Shown here piece after piece: positions 1-5,156 of a stretch of 10,581 nucleotides of DNA; the first letter of the stretch is position 1; the number at the start of each line of letters is the position of its first letter. A program made the translations under genes and the position numbers. Location of the stretch: NCBI GenBank assembly GCA_022825185.1, contig JAJDYK010000217.1:1-10581 (forward strand), read 5' to 3'. The notes under the pieces were generated by a model. It was not told where the DNA came from. It saw nothing but the letters and a program-made list of their open reading frames with translations, and did no database searches. This DNA is from Candidatus Latescibacterota bacterium. GTDB taxonomy: Bacteria > Latescibacterota > UBA2968 > UBA8231.

Positions 1-582
1 GGGGCGGCGATCATCACCACCTTGGCCCACTCCTTTGGTCCGCAGCCGCCCTTTTACCAACAGGCTGTCGGCTATGGTGCGGGCCGCCGCGATTTAGACG
101 CCATCCCCAATCTTTTGCGCCTGCGCTTGGGCGAGCGCATTCCGGCTAGCGAGCGCGTCCTGCTGATCGAAGCCAATATCGACGATATGAATCCAGAAGT
201 GTACGGCTATCTCTTTGATCGGCTGCTAGAGCAAGGCGCGTGCGACGTGTACGCCACGCCGGTCCTGATGAAAAAGGGCCGCCCGGGCAACGTTCTCAGC
301 GTCCTTGCTCCAGCGGGTCGCTTGGACGAGTTAGCCGCGATCGTCCTGCAAGAAACGACAACCATCGGCCTCCGCTACTACGGGGTGGAACGCCGCGTCT
401 TGGAGCGCCAGATCCGCACCATTGCCACGCCGTACGGGGAGGTCGGCGTCAAGTTTAGTTGTATAGACGGACGCCGCCGCGCCGCCCCTGAATACGAAGA
501 CTGTGCGCGGCTGGCCCAAGAGCACCAAGTGCCCTTGCTCGCCGTATATGAGGCCGCTCGGGTGGCCGCCATCAAGGAGTAA
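1..582 (+). CDS. larC: Nickel-pincer cofactor biosynthesis protein LarC, C-terminal part (5' truncated by window)
   Basis: The frame is open from base 1, so the gene begins outside the window; 193 residues are visible, about half of a usual LarC (roughly 400 aa). LarC proteins (formerly DUF111) insert nickel into the pyridinium-thiocarboxylate precursor in a CTP-dependent reaction, making the nickel-pincer cofactor of lactate racemase-type enzymes in the cytoplasm. Seen here: 'GYGAG' near residue 31, the hallmark 'IEANIDDMNPE' from about residue 55, then 'TPVLMKKGRPGN', and the 'TTTIGLRYYGVERRVLER' stretch, in the family order. The C-terminal 'APEYEDCARLAQEHQVPLLAVYEAA' is also family-like. 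The next gene starts within or just after its stop codon, suggesting co-transcription. No frameshift is visible; in some lactobacilli larC is split into larC1/larC2 with a frameshift, and whether that applies here cannot be seen. Family assignment is confident; the presence of a LarA-type client enzyme is not testable here. Confidence 0.9.
   Translation, partial: GAAIITTLAHSFGPQPPFYQQAVGYGAGRRDLDAIPNLLRLRLGERIPASERVLLIEANIDDMNPEVYGYLFDRLLEQGACDVYATPVLMKKGRPGNVLSVLAPAGRLDELAAIVLQETTTIGLRYYGVERRVLERQIRTIATPYGEVGVKFSCIDGRRRAAPEYEDCARLAQEHQVPLLAVYEAARVAAIKE
574..579 (+). promoter_or_regulatory. Ribosome binding site deciding the start of the beta-propeller gene
   Basis: AAGGAG lies inside the last codons of larC. 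It is only 2 nt from the ATG at 582 but 11 nt from the ATG at 591. The second spacing is workable and the first is too short, so initiation at 591 is favoured. Confidence 0.6.
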
Positions 583-590
583 TGACCATT

Positions 591-1343
591 ATGTTGAGAT
601 TGATTTTATGCGCGTTATGGCTGGTTCCGCTGTCGAGCCAAGCTGCGGAGTGGCCGGCTTATAGTGGAGACCTAGACGAATTCGACAATATCCAGCGCTT
701 GCCTGCGGGCGAAGGCTCAGAGCGCCTCGTGCTCGGCGACAACGATGGCCGGCTCCACGTCTATGAGGAGCGCGACCACACCTATACCGAAGTGTGGGAC
801 AGCGACTATCTCGAAGGGGCCGTGGCCGGCGTATTTGTCCTCGACATCAACGACGACCAACTCGACGAGATCGTCGCCTATACCGACCAGGGCCGCGTGT
901 ATTACTTCGACTCTCAGGACTATACGCTGCTTTGGAGCAATTCGCCCAATGAATACGCTCGCATTACCAGCTTGACCATCGGCGATATTGACGACGACCC
1001 CCAGCCCGAACTCGTGTTTTGCGCTGATGGTCGTTTAGTCGTGTACGATGGCCGCGATCAGTACGAGCAGTGGCGCAGCGATCAGACCGACTTGACGGCC
1101 CATCAGATTCTCATCGGCGATGTAGATGGAGACGACGAAGACGAGATTGTGCTCAACGACGGGTACGTGTTCGACGCCCGCTTCTTCGACTTGGAGTGGC
1201 AGTCGCCCGAGCCTTTTGGCGAGCGCATGGGCCTGCTCGATCTCGACGAAGACCAAATTCCCGAAGTCATCGGCGAATTCCAGGGCCGCTATCTGCGCAT
1301 CTTTGACATTGACCTCCGGCGGGAAAAGTCGCTCAGCCGCTAG
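591..1343 (+). CDS. Exported FG-GAP/VCBS-repeat-like beta-propeller protein
   Basis: About 250 aa. An in-frame ATG at 582 overlaps the larC stop (TAATG), but the ATG at 591 is better placed from AAGGAG and gives a cleaner signal peptide: MLRLILCALWLVPLSSQA, with probable cleavage after 'SQA'. The mature protein has at least three repeats with acidic calcium-loop-like motifs: 'DINDDQLDEIV', 'DIDDDPQPELV', 'DVDGDDEDEIV', and a fourth weaker 'DLDEDQIPEVI'. Each is followed by a strand ending in 'VYYFD', 'LVVYDG', 'YVFDA' or 'LRIFDI'. This is the pattern of FG-GAP/VCBS (integrin-alpha-like) propeller blades, which bind Ca2+ and usually mediate adhesion or protein contacts. It is short for a full seven-blade propeller, so it may be a partial propeller or assemble with another protein. 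Very acidic composition fits a secreted or periplasmic location. Specific function unknown. Confidence 0.75.
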   Translation: MLRLILCALWLVPLSSQAAEWPAYSGDLDEFDNIQRLPAGEGSERLVLGDNDGRLHVYEERDHTYTEVWDSDYLEGAVAGVFVLDINDDQLDEIVAYTDQGRVYYFDSQDYTLLWSNSPNEYARITSLTIGDIDDDPQPELVFCADGRLVVYDGRDQYEQWRSDQTDLTAHQILIGDVDGDDEDEIVLNDGYVFDARFFDLEWQSPEPFGERMGLLDLDEDQIPEVIGEFQGRYLRIFDIDLRREKSLSR

Positions 1344-1348
1344 CGGCT
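1335..1348. repeat. 14-bp perfect palindrome spanning a stop codon
   Basis: AGCCGCTAGCGGCT is its own reverse complement and contains the TAG stop of the propeller gene. It ends 5 bp before a TTGACA -35-like box. With no following T-run it is a poor intrinsic terminator; it could be an operator or a short transcript-end hairpin. Confidence 0.5.
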
Positions 1349-1353
1349 TGACC

Positions 1354-1385
1354 TTGACACCTAAGCAACGACCGGCGTATATACT
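1354..1385 (+). promoter_or_regulatory. Sigma70-like promoter for the isomerase-dppA-dppB unit
   Basis: A consensus -35 TTGACA (1354-1359) is followed after 18 bp by TATATA (1378-1383), overlapping TATACT (1380-1385). Transcription would begin near 1390, about 30 bp before the isomerase start. This is the only good promoter-like pair seen in the 77-bp gap. Motif match only. Confidence 0.6.
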
Positions 1386-1420
1386 CCCTCTCATCCAAAC
1401 ACCAACAAGGAGCGATTGCA

Positions 1421-2410
1421 ATGCGACCCGTCACCCTCTTCACTGGCCAGTGGGCCGACCTGCCTATTGGGACCCTCTGTCAACAGGCCGTTGAGTTTGG
1501 CTACGACGGCTTGGAGCTAGCCTGCTGGGGAGACCACTTTGAAGTTGACCAAGCCACAGATGCCTATTGCCAGGCCAAGCGCGAACTGCTCGCAAAATAC
1601 GATCTAGCGCTGTTTTCCATTTCCAATCACCTCGTCGGCCAAGCCGTGTGCGACGCCATTGATAGTCGCCACGAGGCTATCCTGCCCCCGCGCATCTTTG
1701 GCGACGGCGACCCAGAGGGCGTGCGTCAGCGCGCGGCCGCAGAGATGATCGCCACGGGGCAAGCGGCCGCCCGACTCGGGGTTGACGTGGTCAACGGCTT
1801 TACCGGCTCGTCGATCTGGCACCTGATTTATTCATTCCCACCGGTATCCCCCGACATGATCGAGGCTGGGTACGCGGATTTTGCCGCGCGCTGGAAACCC
1901 ATACTCGACCAATACCAAGCGCTCGGCGTCAAATTTGCGCTAGAGGTTCACCCCACTGAAATCGCCTTTGATATTGCCTCGGCCGAACGCGCCATTCAAG
2001 CACTCGACGGCCATCCGGCCTTTGGCTTCAACTACGACCCCAGCCACCTCGGCTATCAGGGCGTGGACTACGTCGAGTTCATCTACCGATTCAGCGACCG
2101 CATTTTCCACGTCCACATGAAGGACGTAGGCTGGTCTGCGACGCCGACCGCCGCCGGGGTCTTCGGCGGGCACACTGAGTTCGGCGACCGCCAGCGCTAT
2201 TGGGACTTCCGCTCGTTGGGCCGCGGCAATATCGACTTCGAGGAAATCATCCGCGCCCTCAACCGCATCAACTACCAAGGGCCGCTGTCGGTCGAATGGG
2301 AAGACAGCGGCATGGATCGCGTCCACGGTGCGACAGAAGCGGCCGCTTTTGTCAAACAGGTCGATTTCCCGCCTTCGGACATTGCCTTTGACGCGGCGTT
2401 TGAGGACTAG
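1421..2410 (+). CDS. Sugar phosphate isomerase/epimerase family protein (xylose isomerase-like TIM barrel)
   Basis: 329 aa, cytoplasmic, normal length for the AP-endonuclease-2/xylose-isomerase-like TIM-barrel family. AAGGAG at 1407-1412 lies 8 nt before the ATG. The first strand carries '[13 protein letters not shown]' (residues 27-39). Likely divalent-metal ligands, by analogy with the family, are Glu175 in 'ALEVHPTE', Asp206 or His209 in '[13 protein letters not shown]', His230/His232 in 'HVHMKDV' and Glu292 in 'VEWEDSG'. Such enzymes interconvert keto/aldo sugars or epimerise ketoses, inosose-type compounds or oxidised glycosides, and often work with a Gfo/Idh/MocA dehydrogenase. One lies in this window on the other strand (7245-8381). 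The stop is 2 nt from the possible TTG start of the DppA-like gene, so these are probably one transcript. The substrate cannot be read from the sequence. Confidence 0.9.
   Translation: MRPVTLFTGQWADLPIGTLCQQAVEFGYDGLELACWGDHFEVDQATDAYCQAKRELLAKYDLALFSISNHLVGQAVCDAIDSRHEAILPPRIFGDGDPEGVRQRAAAEMIATGQAAARLGVDVVNGFTGSSIWHLIYSFPPVSPDMIEAGYADFAARWKPILDQYQALGVKFALEVHPTEIAFDIASAERAIQALDGHPAFGFNYDPSHLGYQGVDYVEFIYRFSDRIFHVHMKDVGWSATPTAAGVFGGHTEFGDRQRYWDFRSLGRGNIDFEEIIRALNRINYQGPLSVEWEDSGMDRVHGATEAAAFVKQVDFPPSDIAFDAAFED
2402..2406 (+). promoter_or_regulatory. Possible ribosome binding site for the DppA-like gene
   Basis: GAGGA at the end of the isomerase gene lies 6 nt before TTG at 2413. The alternative ATG at 2440 has no Shine-Dalgarno-like sequence upstream, so this site tips the balance towards the TTG start. 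Confidence 0.4.
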
Positions 2411-2412
2411 CG

Positions 2413-4053
2413 TTGCAGCGTTTTCAAGACGATCCGCAGATGGACGCAGATGGACGCAGAATAGCAGCAACAAGACGATTCGCAGCTCGAATTGTTCAAT
2501 CATTCAGGATTGCTGTAGTTGTTGCCGTACTCGTGGCTTGCGGCCAAGAGGAACGAGCGCAGCAGACGTTGGTTTTTGGTCGCGGCTCGGATTCGATCGG
2601 GTTAGATCCGGGGATTGAAAACGACGGCGAATCGTTTAAGGTCTGCGACAATATCTACGAGACCTTGGTGACCTACGACAGCGAGAGCACGGCCGTGGTG
2701 CCGCAGCTAGCGCATTCTTGGGACATCGCGGACGATCAACTTACGTGGACCTTTCACTTGCGCACGGGGGTCCGCTTCCACGACGGCACCCCCTTTAACG
2801 CCGCGGCCATGCTGTTTTCCCTCGAGCGGCAGTTTGACAAAGACCATCCCTTCCACAAGGTCGCCGGTTCGTTCAAGTACTGGCAGGCCATGGGCATGGA
2901 CGACATTGTCGCCGCGTTAGAAGCCCCAGACGATTCGACCTTTGTCATTCGCCTCAAGGAGCCTCATGCCCCCTTCCTGGCGAACTTGGCGATGAACTTC
3001 TGCGCGGCCGTTAGCCCCACCGCGGTGGCCCGTTACGGTAGCGATTACTTCAAAAATCCGGTCGGCACCGGTCCCTTTCGCTTGGTCGAATGGCGCAAGG
3101 ACGAGCGCATCGTCTTGGAGCGCAATCCCGATTACTGGGGGCCACAGCCGCAGCTCGACCGCCTAATTTTCAAGCCTATTCAGGAATCCTCGGTGCGCTT
3201 TTTGGAGCTTTCGCAGGGCACGATTCACGGCTTCGACAACCTCAGTCCTGAGTACATTGAGCCGATCCGCGCCGACCCCAACCTCCAGCTCTTGACGCAG
3301 GCGGGCATGAATACCGGCTACTTGGCCATGAACATGGACAAGGAGCCTTTCGACGATGTGCGGGTGCGCCGCGCCATAAACCACGCCGTGGATAAGCAGG
3401 CCCTAGTGGATAATTTCTACGAGGGCTTGGCCATGCCAGCCAAAAACCCCATCCCGCCGACCCTGTGGAGTTACAACGACACCATTGCAGGCTATGGCTA
3501 TGATCCGGCCAAAGCGCGGGCCTTGCTGGCGGAAGCTGGTTATGGCGACGGCTTTGAGACCGAGCTGTGGGCCATGCCGGTGCCGCGCCCCTATATGCCA
3601 CAGCCTAGCAAGATCGCCGAGGCGATTCAGGCCGACTTGGAAAAGGTGGGCATTCACGCCCGCATTGTGTCTTGGGAATGGGGGACGTACTTGGACAAGG
3701 TGTTCGACGGCCAGCACCAGATGGCTTTGTTGGGCTGGACCGGCGACAATGGCGACCCAGACAACTTCCTCTACGTGCTCCTCGACTCCACCGCGGCCAT
3801 CAAACCCGCCCAGAATATTTCGTTCTACCGCAGTGGCGAGTTGCACGACGCGCTCGTCGCAGCCCGTCGCTCCACCGATCGCGACGTGCGCACGCGGCTC
3901 TACGCCCGTGCGCAGGAAATTGTCCACCGCGACGCGCCTTGGGTCCCCCTAGTACACGCGACGCAGACAGTGGTTTTTCAGCGCCGCGTCACTGGCTTCA
4001 AGCTGCATCCCACGGGCAGCAAGTGGTTCCATAGCACCGCGCTGGCCCCTTGA
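2413..4053 (+). CDS. dppA: DppA-like dipeptide/oligopeptide ABC transporter substrate-binding lipoprotein (SBP family 5)
   Basis: 546 aa from TTG 2413; an ATG at 2440 would give 537 aa. A basic stretch, a hydrophobic segment and the lipobox 'VLVAC' (Cys43) indicate a lipoprotein anchored outside the cytoplasmic membrane. Family-5 solute-binding features are 'PQLAHSWDI' (98-105), 'LRTGVRFHDGTPF' (116-128), 'NPVGTGPFRLVEW' (215-227), 'RNPDYWG' (237-243) and 'RRAINHAVDK' (319-328). 'GWTGDNGDPDNF' (441-452) is nearly identical to the segment of E. coli DppA that holds the Asp binding the peptide alpha-amino group. The protein should deliver dipeptides or short peptides to a DppB/DppC permease; SBP-5 proteins can also carry other ligands, so the symbol is family-level. 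It sits 2 nt after the isomerase and 3 nt before the permease. The N-terminus before the signal segment is odd: it is encoded by a 10-bp tandem repeat and may be acquired or non-translated. Confidence 0.9.
   Translation: MQRFQDDPQMDADGRRIAATRRFAARIVQSFRIAVVVAVLVACGQEERAQQTLVFGRGSDSIGLDPGIENDGESFKVCDNIYETLVTYDSESTAVVPQLAHSWDIADDQLTWTFHLRTGVRFHDGTPFNAAAMLFSLERQFDKDHPFHKVAGSFKYWQAMGMDDIVAALEAPDDSTFVIRLKEPHAPFLANLAMNFCAAVSPTAVARYGSDYFKNPVGTGPFRLVEWRKDERIVLERNPDYWGPQPQLDRLIFKPIQESSVRFLELSQGTIHGFDNLSPEYIEPIRADPNLQLLTQAGMNTGYLAMNMDKEPFDDVRVRRAINHAVDKQALVDNFYEGLAMPAKNPIPPTLWSYNDTIAGYGYDPAKARALLAEAGYGDGFETELWAMPVPRPYMPQPSKIAEAIQADLEKVGIHARIVSWEWGTYLDKVFDGQHQMALLGWTGDNGDPDNFLYVLLDSTAAIKPAQNISFYRSGELHDALVAARRSTDRDVRTRLYARAQEIVHRDAPWVPLVHATQTVVFQRRVTGFKLHPTGSKWFHSTALAP
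2425..2485. repeat. Dispersed-type short repeat at the 5' end of the DppA-like gene
   Basis: GCAGATGGAC occurs twice in tandem (2436-2455), followed by a third partial unit GCAGA to 2460. The flanks carry a 15-bp near-direct repeat: CAAGACGATCCGCAG (2425-2439) and CAAGACGATTCGCAG (2471-2485), with one mismatch. The period of 10 does not preserve reading frame, so it is not a protein-level repeat. It resembles 'ccgcag/atgaacgcagat' sequences that I recall as scattered in many bacterial genomes. Confidence 0.6.
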
Positions 4054-4056
4054 GCC

Positions 4057-5067
4057 ATGCACCGCTTCGTCCTCCGGCGGCTCATCGCGCTCTTGCCGAC
4101 GCTGGTGGGAATTTCGCTTTTAGTTTTTCTGATGCTCTACTTGGTGCCGGGCGACCCCGCCCAAGTCATGCTCGGAGAGCGCGCCAATGCCGAGAGTTTG
4201 GCCGAGTTGCGCGCGACCATGGGCCTCGACCAGCCCTTTCACGTGCAGTTTTACCGCTTCTTCACCGGCCTGTTGAGCGGCGACCTCGGCCGCTCGATTC
4301 GCACCCACGAGAAAATCACCACTGAACTGTTCCAGCGCTTCCCGGCCACTTGCGAGCTAACCTTGGCTAGTATGCTGCTGGCCATGACGGTCGGCATCTC
4401 GGCCGGACTGTGGGCTGCGGTGCGGCGGGGCAAGATCGCCGATCTGCTCAGCATGATCTTGGCCACGGCCGGCATTTCCATTCCCGTATTTTGGCTGGCC
4501 TTGATGCTGGTATTGCTGTTGGCCTTTTACGTGCCGCTCTTTCCGGTGTCCGGCCGCTTGAGCACGCATATCTACTTTGAGCCGATCACTTATTTCTACG
4601 TAATCGACACCCTCGCGCAGGGCGATTTCGCGGCCTGCGGCGACGTGCTGTGGCATCTTTTTCTGCCAGCCCTGACTTTGGGTACCATTCCCATGGCCGT
4701 CATCGCGCGCATGACCCGCGCCAGCCTGCTCGACGTCCTCGGCGAAGACTACATCCGCACGGCGTGGGCCAAGGGCCTGCGGCAGCGGGTGGTAATTGTG
4801 CGCCACGCCCTGAAGAATGCCTTTATACCCACGCTTACGGTCATTGCCCTCCAATTCGGCTATCTACTCGGAGGCGCGATTATCACCGAGACCATTTTCG
4901 CTTGGCCCGGGGTCGGACGCTGGCTCTTTTTAGCGGTACAGGCGCGCGACTTTCGCGCTGTGCAGGGCGGGGTTTTGCTGCTGGCCACGGTCTTCGTGCT
5001 GGCCAACCTCATCGCCGACATTCTTTATGCTTGGCTGGATCCGCGGATACGCTACGACAAGGAATAG
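4057..5067 (+). CDS. dppB: DppB-like ABC transporter permease
   Basis: 336 aa, normal length for DppB/OppB inner-membrane permeases (BPD_transp_1). The N-terminus 'RFVLRRLIALLPTLVGISLLVFLMLYLVPGDPA' (residues 3-34) is the typical first membrane helix and 'PGDPA' motif; 'MGLDQPFHVQFYRF' and 'GDLGRSI' follow in the usual places. Further membrane segments lie at about 99-121, 128-162, 198-222, 255-280 and 303-325. The EAA loop that docks on the ATPase reads 'EDYIRTAWAKGL' (230-241), then 'RHALKNAF'. 'ETIFAWPGVGRW' (278-289) is a DppB signature. It starts 3 nt after the binding-protein stop without a clear ribosome binding site, suggesting translational coupling. A terminator follows directly, so the partner permease DppC and ATPases DppD/DppF are not encoded here. 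Family assignment is firm; substrate is inferred from its neighbour. Confidence 0.92.
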   Translation: MHRFVLRRLIALLPTLVGISLLVFLMLYLVPGDPAQVMLGERANAESLAELRATMGLDQPFHVQFYRFFTGLLSGDLGRSIRTHEKITTELFQRFPATCELTLASMLLAMTVGISAGLWAAVRRGKIADLLSMILATAGISIPVFWLALMLVLLLAFYVPLFPVSGRLSTHIYFEPITYFYVIDTLAQGDFAACGDVLWHLFLPALTLGTIPMAVIARMTRASLLDVLGEDYIRTAWAKGLRQRVVIVRHALKNAFIPTLTVIALQFGYLLGGAIITETIFAWPGVGRWLFLAVQARDFRAVQGGVLLLATVFVLANLIADILYAWLDPRIRYDKE

Positions 5068-5075
5068 GGGATAAC

Positions 5076-5120
5076 AAAAAAGCGGAGGCAACGAGCAAAG
5101 CCGTTACCTCCACTTTTTTT
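5076..5120. terminator. Strong, probably bidirectional intrinsic terminator between convergent genes
   Basis: Left arm: AAAAAAG (5076-5082), GGAGG (5084-5088), AACG (5090-5093). Loop: 8 nt. Right arm: CGTT (5102-5105), CCTCC (5107-5111), CTTTTTTT (5113-5120). All paired blocks are complementary, with two single A/C mismatches. A T-run follows the stem on each strand, so it can end dppB transcription (plus) and the spondin-gene transcript (minus; its stop is 37 bp away). Confidence 0.9.
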
Positions 5121-5156
5121 GTTTAACAGTGCCTATGTCGCTGGCACTGCGTCCTC

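Noticed and set aside
1940..2503. 187-codon minus-strand open frame across the isomerase/dppA boundary
   Set aside because: It is a shadow of the two plus-strand genes. Its 'CVHLRPSAD' stretch comes from reverse translation of the GCAGATGGAC repeat, not from a protein.
3403..3927. 174-codon open frame on the minus strand inside the DppA-like gene
   Set aside because: It is antisense to a strongly conserved coding sequence, shows no family motif, and such frames are expected in G+C-rich genes.
4357..4854. 165-codon minus-strand open frame inside the permease gene
   Set aside because: Low-complexity His/Gln/Gly-rich translation typical of the complement of membrane-protein codons; no start context or family match.
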